In this document: positions 43,684 through 51,779 of the stretch, one piece after another
Layout of the letters: each line of letters begins with the position of its first letter
How positions within the stretch are numbered: the first letter of the stretch is position 1
Assembly (NCBI RefSeq): GCF_003096015.2
Contig: NZ_CP029185.2
Span: 1,770,001 to 1,834,000, forward strand
Origin: Limnobaculum parvum
GTDB taxonomy: Bacteria; Pseudomonadota; Gammaproteobacteria; Enterobacterales; Enterobacteriaceae
Length of the DNA stretch: 64,000 nucleotides
Direction: 5' to 3'
Position numbers and translations under genes: made by a program
Notes under the pieces: generated by a model
Seen by the model: only the letters and a program-made list of their open reading frames with translations
Told to the model about the DNA's origin: nothing
Databases searched by the model: none

Positions 43684-43910
43684 TCCAAACTCAGATCGGC
43701 AAACATCTGTTTCAGGCGACGATTCTCGTCCTCAAGATCTTTGATTTTTTTGATATCAGCAGCTTCCATACCGCCATACTTCGCCTTCCAGTTGTAATAG
43801 CTGGCTTCAGAAATAGCGGCCTCACGGCAGACATCTTTCACCGTTCGTCCTGCTTCAACGGATTTAAGAACGGCGATTATCTGGTGCTCTGTGAATCGGA
43901 TTTTACGCAT
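43644..43910 (-). CDS. IS3-family transposase OrfA
   Basis: An 88-aa HTH protein beginning MRKIRFTEHQIIAVLKSVEA, with the helix-turn-helix TVKDVCREAAISEASYYNWK and a C-terminal leucine-zipper-like region (LEDENRRLKQMFADLSLE). It overlaps orfB in the -1 frame through an A-run. GGAGATCACC precedes the ATG. This OrfA type belongs to the IS2/IS407 side of the IS3 family. Confidence 0.88.
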   Translation of the reverse strand: MRKIRFTEHQIIAVLKSVEAGRTVKDVCREAAISEASYYNWKAKYGGMEAADIKKIKDLEDENRRLKQMFADLSLECRALKDVIEKKL

Positions 43911-44037
43911 GGTGATCTCCTCTGGGGATATAATCAGTATGTCAGAAGATCTCTAAAAGTGAATGGCTCGTTTTGATGGGGTACTTACAGTTACTCTTCC
44001 GATGATGTATTGGTGAGCAGGATAGCCATAAGTAAAA

Positions 44038-44064
44038 AATTTTCAGGTCTATTCCTCACAATAC
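44038..44064 (+). repeat. 27-bp near-exact copy of part of the DKNYY gene
   Basis: This stretch matches 50393-50419 at 26 of 27 positions, the first 20 being identical, in the same orientation. In the DKNYY gene it encodes NFQVYSSQY. Here the same frame gives KNFQVYSSQYL before a nearby stop. It lies just right of the insertion sequence and is probably a relic of a second DKNYY gene whose remainder was deleted. Another frame is open across the same DNA, so coding origin is not proven. Confidence 0.65.
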
Positions 44065-44256
44065 TTATTATTGTAGTGAGGTGCGTAAATAAGCCTGACT
44101 ATCCATTTTGAGATTAATGATAAATGAATTTTAACATACAGAAAAATATAATATTTTTTAGATTGAATTTAATTTCAAGTAAGGCGTAGCTCTGACCTAA
44201 AATAAATTCTATAATCGCGTTGTTTTACTACTGCATAAATGGATTTAGAGGAATTG

Positions 44257-44562
44257 ATGAAAATATATTGGTCTGCTGATAATGTCCCAGAATTAAGAGG
44301 GTTAGATAAACAAGAGCAAAAACGTTTATTTAAAGAGTGTAATAAAGAAGGTCGTAAGCGTATTGGGTCTGCATTTTGGATTCGCCTTGTGATTCTCATT
44401 GTTGTATCGGCAATTATTTTTGCCCTCCTGCCTTTACGCGGAGCTATTGGCGGTGCAATCATCGGGGTATTTGTTGGTTTTCTGTTTGTTGCCTTTATAC
44501 AAAGTCCAGCAATTGAAGCAGGACGTATTTGGTTGCAAGAAGAAGGTTATCCAAAAGTATAG
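44257..44562 (+). CDS. Small inner-membrane protein, unknown function
   Basis: A 101-aa protein with a charged N-terminal half (LDKQEQKRLFKECNKEGRKR) and two membrane helices (about residues 45-63 and 67-86: IRLVILIVVSAIIFALL and AIGGAIIGVFVGFLFVAF). ATG 44257 follows AGAGGA; an upstream in-frame ATG at 44239 lacks a ribosome-binding site. It is followed by a strong terminator. It resembles small conserved enteric membrane proteins, but I do not recognise a named family. Confidence 0.7.
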   Translation: MKIYWSADNVPELRGLDKQEQKRLFKECNKEGRKRIGSAFWIRLVILIVVSAIIFALLPLRGAIGGAIIGVFVGFLFVAFIQSPAIEAGRIWLQEEGYPKV

Positions 44563-44584
44563 AAGTACTGTATTTAGATATGAG

Positions 44585-44612
44585 AGCCAGTGGGGAAACC
44601 ACTGGCTTTTTT
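44585..44612 (+). terminator. Intrinsic terminator after the small membrane protein
   Basis: AGCCAGTGG and CCACTGGCT pair around GGAAA and are followed by six T residues. Confidence 0.9.
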
Positions 44613-44702
44613 GTATAGATAAATAACTAGAGTTACGTTGTCACTATTAACTTCGGTGACAACAGCAGGTCTTGGATTGCCAGACCCACCTTTCATCCGG
44701 AA

Positions 44703-45800
44703 TTACAGAGTAGGGTAATCCGTATAACCTTCTGCATTGCCACCATAAAATGATTCAGGACGCGGTTCGTTGAGAGCGACATTACGATGTAAACGCTCGA
44801 CCAGATCCGGATTAGCAATATATGAGCGACCAAAGGCAACTGCATCAATATATCCTTTTGCAATCAGCGCTTCGGCTTTTTCCGGCGTATAAGCACCAGA
44901 ACCGATAATCACGCCACTGAAACGTTCACGTACTTTTTGGCGGAATTCATCGCTGTAAGGCTGACCACCGGCCCAGTCAGGTTCAGACAGATGCAAATAG
45001 GCCATTCCGCGTTTACCTAATTGTTCGATCAGATAAAGCGCATCGGCTTCTTCATTATCACCATTACCCAACCCCTGAAAGCTACCAAGCGGAGAGACGC
45101 GAATCCCAATGCGATCGGCACTCCATTCTTTGCTGGCTGCATCCACCACGTCTAATACCAACCGAACACGATTCTCCAAGCTACCACCATATTGATCGGT
45201 ACGATGATTAGAATCCGGAGAAAGAAACTGATGCAACAAATAGCCGTGTGCCGAGTGCAATTCTATCAGATCAAACCCAGCATCCCGTGCATTGGCAACC
45301 ACCTGACGGAAGTCATTAACGATGCCTGGAATCTCGTTGGTTTCCAGCGCGCGTGGAACAGAAGTATCCATCCGTACAGGATGACCTTGCTCATCACGCA
45401 GAGAAGTGCGGGTTTCGGCACGAATAGCCGATGGAGCGACGGGTGCCTGTTGGCCCGGCTGTAAACTATTGTGAGAAATGCGTCCGGTATGCCATACCTG
45501 TACTGCCATACGACCATTTTCTGCATGTACACCGTCGGTAATTTTTTTCCAAGCGGCGATCTGTTCAGCACTGTGTAACCCTGGAGCACCCGCATAGCCT
45601 TTAGCTTGTGCAGAGATCTGGGTTGCTTCACTGATAATCAGTCCAGAACTTGTGCGCTGGCGATAATATTCCCCCATTAATGGAGTAGGGATATCACCGG
45701 GTTCAATGCTGCGTAAACGCGTTAGCGGTGCCATGAAAATACGGTTTGGTACCGTGATGGCGCCCATTTTTAACGGGGTAAACAATTTATCTGTTGACAT
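44703..45800 (-). CDS. nemA: N-ethylmaleimide reductase NemA (old yellow enzyme family)
   Basis: A 365-aa FMN ene-reductase, the same length as E. coli NemA. Recognisable parts are FTPLKMGAITVPNRIFMAPL at the N terminus, the FMN/substrate histidine region IELHSAHGYLLHQFLSP, and the C-terminal FMN phosphate site GVIIGSGAYTPEKAEALIAKG (cited by IIGSGAYTPEKAE) followed by DAVAFGRSYIANPDL. It reduces activated alkenes, maleimides, nitro compounds and quinones, and helps detoxify reactive electrophiles. It follows nemR on the same strand, with a NemR-type operator between them. GAGGATG precedes the ATG. Confidence 0.95.
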   Translation of the reverse strand: MSTDKLFTPLKMGAITVPNRIFMAPLTRLRSIEPGDIPTPLMGEYYRQRTSSGLIISEATQISAQAKGYAGAPGLHSAEQIAAWKKITDGVHAENGRMAVQVWHTGRISHNSLQPGQQAPVAPSAIRAETRTSLRDEQGHPVRMDTSVPRALETNEIPGIVNDFRQVVANARDAGFDLIELHSAHGYLLHQFLSPDSNHRTDQYGGSLENRVRLVLDVVDAASKEWSADRIGIRVSPLGSFQGLGNGDNEEADALYLIEQLGKRGMAYLHLSEPDWAGGQPYSDEFRQKVRERFSGVIIGSGAYTPEKAEALIAKGYIDAVAFGRSYIANPDLVERLHRNVALNEPRPESFYGGNAEGYTDYPTL

Positions 45801-45814
45801 GATACATCCTCAAG

Positions 45815-45829
45815 TAGACTGGTCGTCTA
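45815..45829 (-). promoter_or_regulatory. NemR-type operator between nemR and nemA
   Basis: TAGACTGGTCGTCTA is an inverted repeat (arms TAGAC and GTCTA), 15 bases before nemA. It is closely related to the site upstream of nemR, so NemR probably controls nemA separately as well. Confidence 0.65.
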
Positions 45830-45854
45830 TAAATAAGATAAATAAAAGAACCGG

Positions 45855-46454
45855 TCAGGAGACCGGCTCCACTAAAAGCTGTGTTACATGAGCCATAGCG
45901 CATTCCAGCGGTATTGAACTCCGTGAAATTTTTGCCTGAAGGCTGGCGCCAAGCCAAAGGGCATACATTACTTGTGCCTGCATTTGGGCCTTACCGGGAA
46001 AATCGAAGCATCGTTCCGACCGTCCTTTTTCAAGCGCGTTAGCAAGGTGAGCGATAACCTGAACGCTTCCGCTATCCAACGCGTTACGCATGTCCTCTGA
46101 CAGGTCACACACTTCAGCTGAAAGTTTAACCACCAGACAATTGGGTGAATTGCCATGTTGATTGAAATAGTCCAGGCTCTGTTGATACCAGTTGATGATG
46201 AGTTCATACCAATTGGCATTTTTCTGACTAAAATGCTGTTGTAATCGCTGATTATATAACGCGTAATGGCGATCGAGCATGGCAACGCCAAATGCCTCTT
46301 TTGAGCGAAAATAGTGGTAAAAAGAGCCTTTAGGGACTTCGGCTTTTGTCAGCATCTCGCTTAATCCCATGCCGGTAAAGCCACGGCTCAGACAAAGCTG
46401 TGCCCCGGTAGCAAGGAGATGTTCACGCGTATCATGTTCTGGGTGTCGATTCAT
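45855..46454 (-). CDS. nemR: TetR-family electrophile sensor NemR
   Basis: A 199-aa TetR repressor, the same length as E. coli NemR. The DNA-binding region is EHDTREHLLATGAQLCLSRG and PKGSFYHYFRSKEAFGVAML. The redox-active cysteine region NCLVVKLSAEVCDLSEDMRN is conserved; in E. coli a cysteine at position 106 senses bleach and quinones. ATG 46454 matches the E. coli N terminus (MNRHPEHDTREHLL), so the GTG nine bases upstream is rejected. It lies within a leftward cluster: flavin reductase, nemR, nemA. Confidence 0.94.
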   Translation of the reverse strand: MNRHPEHDTREHLLATGAQLCLSRGFTGMGLSEMLTKAEVPKGSFYHYFRSKEAFGVAMLDRHYALYNQRLQQHFSQKNANWYELIINWYQQSLDYFNQHGNSPNCLVVKLSAEVCDLSEDMRNALDSGSVQVIAHLANALEKGRSERCFDFPGKAQMQAQVMYALWLGASLQAKISRSSIPLECAMAHVTQLLVEPVS

Positions 46455-46468
46455 AAAATTCACTATAA

Positions 46469-46484
46469 TAGACCAGTCGGTCTA
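46469..46484 (-). promoter_or_regulatory. NemR operator upstream of nemR
   Basis: TAGACCAGTCGGTCTA is an almost perfect 16-bp palindrome, 15 bases before nemR. It matches the known NemR box form (TAGACC-N4-GGTCTA), so autoregulation is likely. Confidence 0.85.
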
Positions 46485-46505
46485 GCGCAACCCTCATTTA
46501 CTTTT

Positions 46506-47087
46506 TTAAACAAATTGGGCCTTAATCGGGTGACTATTGGTTAGGAAATTTCCACCGCCTAAATGGTGTAGGGTATGTAAATCAGCATTGTTTTCATTAA
46601 AATTCCAGTGCCCCTCAATAAAAACCCGCGGGTCAGCGGCAGCAGAAACCACTTCACCAAAAAAAGTATCATATTTTTCTTGAGCGCTGGATTCTGTTAA
46701 AAGGCGGCATTCCATCCACGCGGCACAGCCGGACTCAAGCACAGGAAGTCCGAGAGAAGGGCCTTGATTGGCAGCAATTGAGAATCGGTTAAATTTGTCC
46801 TCATCGCGCCCCGATACGCTACCCACAGCATAAGTCAGATTGGTAATCGAGACGGTCGGAATACAGATACCAAAAGATCCCGTTTTCTCAATCAACTCAC
46901 GAGTCCAAGTGCTTTTATCCACCACAATCGCTACTCTCGGAGGTTCAAATTCCACCGGCATGGACCAAGCTGCAGCCATCACATTACGTTGGTTATTTTC
47001 TGGATTGTGGCTGGTTATTAAGATGGTTGGCCCGTGGTTAAGTAAGCGGCTAGTATGTTTTAGTTCTATTGGCAGGAAGTGGCTCAT
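46506..47087 (-). CDS. Flavin reductase-like FMN-binding protein
   Basis: A 193-aa protein of the flavin-reductase-like, FMN-binding split-barrel family. Visible parts are ILITSHNPENNQRNVMAAAW, VEFEPPRVAIVVDKSTWTRE and SGRDEDKFNRFSIA. Members reduce flavins or bind FMN as oxidoreductases. ATG 47087 follows AAAGGATCC. It precedes nemR in the same direction, with the NemR operator in the 52-base gap. It may belong to the electrophile-defence group. Substrate unknown. Confidence 0.82.
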   Translation of the reverse strand: MSHFLPIELKHTSRLLNHGPTILITSHNPENNQRNVMAAAWSMPVEFEPPRVAIVVDKSTWTRELIEKTGSFGICIPTVSITNLTYAVGSVSGRDEDKFNRFSIAANQGPSLGLPVLESGCAAWMECRLLTESSAQEKYDTFFGEVVSAAADPRVFIEGHWNFNENNADLHTLHHLGGGNFLTNSHPIKAQFV

Positions 47088-47290
47088 CAAGGGATCCTTT
47101 ATGACAAAAAAGTACTATTTGACGGAGGTTGAAAATGTAGACTCATCAATTTTCTATCCAGTATATCCCATGGTAAATTACGTACAGAAACCTTTGTTAA
47201 TATGCTAGCCTATAAAAAGTTAATTTATGGCTCTTTATTGTAGGGCTATATATACAAAACTAGCCATCAAATATCACTATGGAAAATATT

Positions 47291-47722
47291 ATGTCTCAGT
47301 TACGTCTTTCTTATCCTAATCTTTCCCCTCAGGCTTATCAGGGGCTAATTGCCTGTAAGCAAGCGCTGGATAGTAGTTCTGTCGGTACAGCGTTAATTGC
47401 TTTGCTTTACTTACGGATTTCCCAAATTAACGGCTGTGCTTTTTGTTTAAAAATGCATACCGATGAATTGCGTAAACTGAATGTCTCCAATGATAAAATT
47501 GATACTCTGGCAGGGTGGCAAATATCATCAGCCTTTAGCGAAAAAGAGAAGGTAGCACTTCAGTGGGCGGAAGGTTTGACCCATATTTCGGTTGAGAATA
47601 GTTCCGACGATCTTTACCAGCGATTACAACAACATTTCAATGATAACGAAATATCCGATTTGACCTTAGCGATTGGTTTAATGAATGCGTTTAACCGTAT
47701 TGCTATTAGCTTACGGCAGTAA
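47291..47722 (+). CDS. AhpD-like carboxymuconolactone decarboxylase-family protein
   Basis: A 143-aa helical protein with the AhpD-core motif INGCAFCLKMHTDEL (C-x2-C-x3-H). This motif gives thiol peroxidase-related or disulfide reductase activity in the family. The ATG at 47291 has GGA seven bases upstream; an ATG four codons earlier has none. It is divergent from the flavin reductase gene (about 200 bases). A role in peroxide or electrophile defence fits its location, but is inferred. Confidence 0.82.
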   Translation: MSQLRLSYPNLSPQAYQGLIACKQALDSSSVGTALIALLYLRISQINGCAFCLKMHTDELRKLNVSNDKIDTLAGWQISSAFSEKEKVALQWAEGLTHISVENSSDDLYQRLQQHFNDNEISDLTLAIGLMNAFNRIAISLRQ

Positions 47723-48078
47723 TGTTAATTGATGTGAAGTGATTTTTGGCAGCCACTTAATTTTTCTGGTATTTAGGCAATTAAGTGGCTTGTATGAAAA
47801 GAAATCTACGCCCAGTCATTAACCCTCGGCGAAATTGGTTAGCCAAAGCTATCGTTCACTTTTTCAAGATCTCGCCAGCCTCCACTATATTATCAGGAAG
47901 CGCATCGACTATAGCGCTGGTAGTCAGTAGATTAGGTTTATTGCCTTCTGGTTTTCAGATAAAGCATCATAGACAAACGATAATCCGATAGGGATTATCG
48001 ATACCTCAATTCGCATTAAATGCGAGATAGACCTCACTAATCTCAAGATTGAATACCTGATCATACTTACGTTTTAAT

Positions 48079-48118
48079 AAATCATCATGGGTTTATAAAA
48101 TAAATAGTTACAAATATT
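48079..48118 (+). repeat. 40-bp imperfect direct repeat, copy 1
   Basis: This stretch (beginning AAATCATCATGGGTTTATAA) is repeated at 48233-48272 with 35 of 40 positions identical, 154 bases apart. It is AT-rich and lies in non-coding DNA. Confidence 0.8.
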
Positions 48119-48232
48119 AATTTATTTACTTTATCGGGGTCATGGCCGACTAAAACTTAATTCGCATAATTAAATTTGTATAATTATATGAATTATATAA
48201 TATAATTTAAATTTTTTAATCTTATTTAAAAT

Positions 48233-48272
48233 AAATCCTCATGCGTTTATAAGATAAATAATTATAAATATT
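48233..48272 (+). repeat. 40-bp imperfect direct repeat, copy 2
   Basis: Second copy (beginning AAATCCTCATGCGTTTATAA) of the repeat at 48079-48118; five differences. The cause (regulatory iterons, duplication or IS footprint) is unknown. Confidence 0.8.
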
Positions 48273-48743
48273 CATCAAGATTGGTTTGAATTTAGTATTA
48301 ATCATACTGTCATATAATACATAGACAGAAATCCTTATTAACATTATTATGAAAAAGAAGGTTGTAGTTATGAAAACTGTAAACTGATAACTTTAATTTC
48401 AATTAGATGAAATTTATTTTGAACTAATATATTAGCACTTTTTTTATCGACTGCTTTTATCAAGAGCATGGGCTGGATTAGGCCTTTTTCGATGAATTTA
48501 AAACACCATTCATATAGGTAACCGTTATTGAATTAAGGCTGACGTTGAGATAACACATTAATATAAAAGGATTTTAAGTGAATAAAATATAATAAATTGG
48601 CTATAACTCTTTAGGTAATAGGTCATTCTTTCCTAATTACTATATTAATTTTGAAAACCATTATTTAAATGTTATTAAATACCTTACGTTATTCCCATGG
48701 TGTTTAATGTGCATTTTCATTTAATTACTTGTGGGTGAAATAT

Positions 48744-49637
48744 ATGTATAAATATAAGCTGAAGTTATTAGAGTATTGGGTGAAAAAGATAAGATTCTAT
48801 TTTTTAAACGATAAACGATATCGTCAAAGACGTTTTTTTGAAGACTTTAAACGGTTTCCAGACTTAACATCGCCAAAAACATTCAATGAAAAAATCATGT
48901 ATCGCATGCTTTACATTAAAAACTCTCTGTTTACACAGTTAGCCGATAAAGTGAAAGCGCGTGAATATGTTAAGAAGATTGCTGGAGAACGTTATCTTGT
49001 ACCATTTTTGGACGTTTATGAGCACATTGATCAGCTTAATTTTTCTGAATTACCTGATAAATTTGTACTTAAGTGTAGCCATGATTGCGGCAGTGTGATT
49101 ATTTGCTTATCCAAAAGCCAATTCGATTTTAATAAAGCAAAGCAAAAGATTACATTTTGCATGAAGCGTAATATGTATTACTCTTCGCGAGAATGGCAAT
49201 ATCGAGATATCACGCCTCGGATTATGTGTGAAAAGTATATTGACTTGTTTTCCGGGAAAGATAAGGAGACAACGCCTGAAGTTTATCAAGTTCACTGTTT
49301 TGATGGAGTTCCACAATATATAGAGGTTGATTTTAAGGATATTCACGAAAAGACACATATCAACATATATAACGTCCAGTGGGAATTACAACCGGTAACG
49401 GTAAGGCATCCTAATACTGAAGCTGAAATTATTAAGCCGCCACTTTTCGATGAATTATTAAGACTCGCCACGTTACTGACACAAAACATCGACTATTGTC
49501 GCATTGATTTTTTAATGACGGACAGTGAGATTTATTTCAGTGAGTTTACATTTTCGCCCTGTAACGGCCGAATGAAGTTTTCTTCTGATGATTGGGACTA
49601 TAAATTTGGGCGTTTATGGAATCTACAATCTCATTGA
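48744..49637 (+). CDS. TupA-like ATP-grasp protein (polysaccharide/teichuronopeptide type)
   Basis: A 297-aa protein of the ATP-grasp TupA family. Typical parts are FPDLTSPKTFNEKIMYRML near the N terminus, the LADKVKAREYVKKIAGERYL block, DKFVLKCSHDCGSVIIC (nucleotide-binding loop region), and YCRIDFLMTDSEIYFSEFTF with the metal-binding acidic residues near the C terminus. Family members are predicted to ligate or modify surface polysaccharides and usually sit in capsule or exopolysaccharide clusters. Here it stands alone. ATG 48744 follows GGGTGA; an in-frame TTG at 48729 is weaker. Confidence 0.85.
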   Translation: MYKYKLKLLEYWVKKIRFYFLNDKRYRQRRFFEDFKRFPDLTSPKTFNEKIMYRMLYIKNSLFTQLADKVKAREYVKKIAGERYLVPFLDVYEHIDQLNFSELPDKFVLKCSHDCGSVIICLSKSQFDFNKAKQKITFCMKRNMYYSSREWQYRDITPRIMCEKYIDLFSGKDKETTPEVYQVHCFDGVPQYIEVDFKDIHEKTHINIYNVQWELQPVTVRHPNTEAEIIKPPLFDELLRLATLLTQNIDYCRIDFLMTDSEIYFSEFTFSPCNGRMKFSSDDWDYKFGRLWNLQSH

Positions 49638-49790
49638 AAATAAAAATACAGTTATATTTTCATCGTGTTATGCATAATAGACGGGGTAATGACGGAGACT
49701 AAGCGATAAGAACGATATGCTACGGGTCACTCCTCGTTATACGCCTCTAAAAAGGTAAATAACCCGGTTAAAATTAACCATTTAATATAT

Positions 49791-49804
49791 TGTGACATGT
49801 CACA
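49791..49804. promoter_or_regulatory. Perfect 14-bp palindrome TGTGACATGTCACA
   Basis: A perfect palindrome in the 503-bp gap after the TupA-like gene. It resembles a CRP site (TGTGA...TCACA) but the spacer is four bases rather than six, so it is more likely an operator for another regulator. Confidence 0.45.
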
Positions 49805-49814
49805 AGTGTCGTTT

Positions 49815-49854
49815 TAATGCGCCAATTAAGGAATGATCGGCGCATTAGGTTTTT
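49815..49854 (+). terminator. Intrinsic terminator-like hairpin
   Basis: TAATGCGCC and GGCGCATTA pair around a 15-base loop and are followed by GGTTTTT. It may end the TupA-like transcript. Confidence 0.7.
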
Positions 49855-49948
49855 AAGAGTGAGAGGGGAGTTAAACGGCTTCTCACTGGTTAATTGATGT
49901 TGTTTCACTTAGTTTTTGAAGCTCAGTATTCAATTCTATCAGTTGTAA

Positions 49949-50092
49949 CGTATCGCAGATGTGGCTGTAAATAATTCTGACAACCCGAAGTTAATGTCAT
50001 CAGTACGTTCAGGACTGGACTCAATGGCTCAGGCTGAAAACAAATGTGTTACTATTGGTTTTGTATCAAACATTCCAACCCGTGTATTATAG
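49949..50092 (+). pseudogene. C-terminal fragment of an unidentified protein gene
   Basis: An open frame with clearly protein-like composition runs from after a TAA to a TAG: RIADVAVNNSDNPKLMSS..., ending ...CVTIGFVSNIPTRVL (47 residues). It has no good start and no ribosome-binding site, and lies 48 bases before the DKNYY gene. It appears to be the end of a decayed gene. The rest of the gap (49638-50140) holds the palindrome and terminator described separately and no other gene. Confidence 0.45.
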
Positions 50093-50140
50093 AGCAGTGT
50101 AAGAGCAGGACGTTGTTGGAATCAGGTAAAGGAAAACCTT

Positions 50141-51577
50141 ATGATCATTGATACGCCAAAAGATAAGAAATTCCCCCGGACGTTTTGGATAAGACTCTTT
50201 ACTATCTTTTTTATTTTGCTGGGATTGTCGTTCTCGGTATTTATCTTTACTAACCTTTGGCGAGACTCAAATTCCAGCGATTTTGGTAGTAATAGTAAAT
50301 CACTGGGTGGGTATTATTACGGCTATCAGCAAAAAGTTTATGTCAATATTCCAGGTCAGGGATACTACTTGCTACCTGGCGTAGATAGCAGCAATTTTCA
50401 GGTCTATTCCTCCCAATACCTGACTCCATTAGCCAAAAATAAGCAGTCAGTACTCTGTGGTACCCACATTATTCAAGGATTACAGCCTGAGCAAATAACT
50501 TATGCTTCTCAGGGGTATATCAGTGATGGTCATCGTACCTATTTTTGTAGTACAGCACGTAAGAACCCTGACTATTATTGGTGGCACGAAATTGTGCGTG
50601 ATAATGATTACGATAATCCTGACCGGGCAAGACGTCGGGATTTTATGCTAAGCCGTGTAGAACATGTTACCTATGGGAATCTGAAAACCTGGGGGCAAAA
50701 TTATCTCTCGGATGGTCAACATCTGTTTTATGCAGGCGTAATGATCCCTGAGGCAGATGGTAGCAGCGTTCAATCTGTATATTATGGGCAGGGATATCTA
50801 AAGGGCAGAATACACGACCGTTATTTAGCTAATAGTATTCATGTTTATTATCAGGGACGGACTTTACCCGATGCGAATCCTGTCACTTTTAGTGCATTCT
50901 CACCAGACGGCGATCAGTGGCAGACTGATTATGGTTGGGATACCAAAATCAACCGTTATTATTTTGAGGCGGCGCCTTTCCCGAATGTTATCGATGGTAA
51001 AAAAACTCAGGGATTAAAATTATTCGTTGCCAATCGCGATCGGGCAAATCATGAGTTATTTATTAACAATAATGGCGTTTTTTATTGGGATTATCAGGGT
51101 AAAAAATTTGAATATGCGGGGCCAAATCCTTTTGGTACTGACAAATCCCAACCACTTTCAGAACAACAGGCTCCCGGAGTATGGGCTACCGCCAAAAATA
51201 CCGTTGTTTTAATCTCTTATAAAGTTTGGGGTAAAAGAAGCAGGGGCTTGGTAAGTCAGAATACTGTACTTTCTGTTATACCTGATGTGTCATTATCTGA
51301 CTGGCAACTGGCCGATACTTTTGAGAGCGACGGCTGGGTTATTGGCACAGCATGGAGGGCTAAAGGTAACTATTACTTTTCTTCAACCAGCGGCCAAAAT
51401 ATTAATATGGACGAGTCACTCTATTTAATTGCTGATTATCCGGCATTCAAACAACAATTAAAGCAAGAGAAGCGGATTACTAACGAGTTGAAAGAACACT
51501 ACTTACATAGTGTTCGTGATATGCAAGGCGTTAATAATGTCGTTCATGCCAAGTCCTCTTATTCATTCTGGAATTAA
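50141..51577 (+). CDS. DKNYY-repeat protein with N-terminal membrane anchor
   Basis: A 478-aa protein with one membrane helix at about residues 18-38 (LFTIFFILLGLSFSVFIF). A long extracytoplasmic part built of tyrosine-rich repeats follows (GGYYYGYQQKVYVN, YISDGHRTYFC, YLSDGQHLFYAG, NSIHVYYQGR, NNGVFYWDYQGKKFEY), matching the DKNYY family, in which a residue run like 'D-K-x-x-V-Y-Y' recurs. AAAGGA precedes the ATG. The family is widespread in Gammaproteobacteria and its function is unknown; periplasmic or surface location is likely. A copy of part of it lies at 44038-44064. Confidence 0.82.
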   Translation: MIIDTPKDKKFPRTFWIRLFTIFFILLGLSFSVFIFTNLWRDSNSSDFGSNSKSLGGYYYGYQQKVYVNIPGQGYYLLPGVDSSNFQVYSSQYLTPLAKNKQSVLCGTHIIQGLQPEQITYASQGYISDGHRTYFCSTARKNPDYYWWHEIVRDNDYDNPDRARRRDFMLSRVEHVTYGNLKTWGQNYLSDGQHLFYAGVMIPEADGSSVQSVYYGQGYLKGRIHDRYLANSIHVYYQGRTLPDANPVTFSAFSPDGDQWQTDYGWDTKINRYYFEAAPFPNVIDGKKTQGLKLFVANRDRANHELFINNNGVFYWDYQGKKFEYAGPNPFGTDKSQPLSEQQAPGVWATAKNTVVLISYKVWGKRSRGLVSQNTVLSVIPDVSLSDWQLADTFESDGWVIGTAWRAKGNYYFSSTSGQNINMDESLYLIADYPAFKQQLKQEKRITNELKEHYLHSVRDMQGVNNVVHAKSSYSFWN

Positions 51578-51779
51578 ATATAAAAATGATGCCCGCCATT
51601 TGGAACGCAGCGGGCGACCAGCCAAACTGCAGATATTCACGCAACATTTTGTCGGAGTAGTTATCACTGGGCGGTTTATAAACATTATTGCCAACAAATA
51701 TCAATTTAACATAATATACATTATACGCACCAATATACATTTGGGCGGAATCTGGCTCTCATTCAAAGGAAACCATCAC

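Larger units (their letters stand above)
42783..43989 (-). mobile_element. IS3-family insertion sequence (IS407/IS2-like), 1,207 bp
   Basis: The ends are inverted repeats: TGTAAGTACCCC at 42783-42794 and its complement GGGGTACTTACA at 43978-43989, with further partial pairing inside. It contains orfA (43644-43910) and orfB (42799-43683). It sits directly within the orfA remnant of the first element. No short target duplication is evident (flanks AGC and GTT), so a deletion probably followed insertion. orfB has an internal stop, so this copy is likely dead. Confidence 0.85.
47723..48743. other. 1-kb AT-rich region without a convincing gene
   Basis: Between the AhpD-like and TupA-like genes. 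The first 280 bases have a 68-codon frame (47785-47991) with no ribosome-binding site, ending in a 9-bp hairpin (CGATAATCC/GGATTATCG, 47978-48000). The rest is very AT-rich with stops in all frames and holds a 40-bp direct repeat. The final part must contain the TupA-like gene promoter. It looks like decayed or horizontally acquired DNA. Confidence 0.6.

Noticed and set aside
35221..44100. Attachment-site repeats flanking the island
   Set aside because: No convincing direct repeat found by eye. Large serine recombinases share only two core bases, so attL/attR cannot be recognised without an empty-site genome.
47785..47991. 68-codon open frame after the AhpD-like gene
   Set aside because: No ribosome-binding site, no family resemblance, and its stop lies in a hairpin; it looks like chance or decayed sequence.
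49791..49804. TGTGACATGTCACA as a CRP site
   Set aside because: The spacer is four bases, not six; kept only as an unassigned palindrome.
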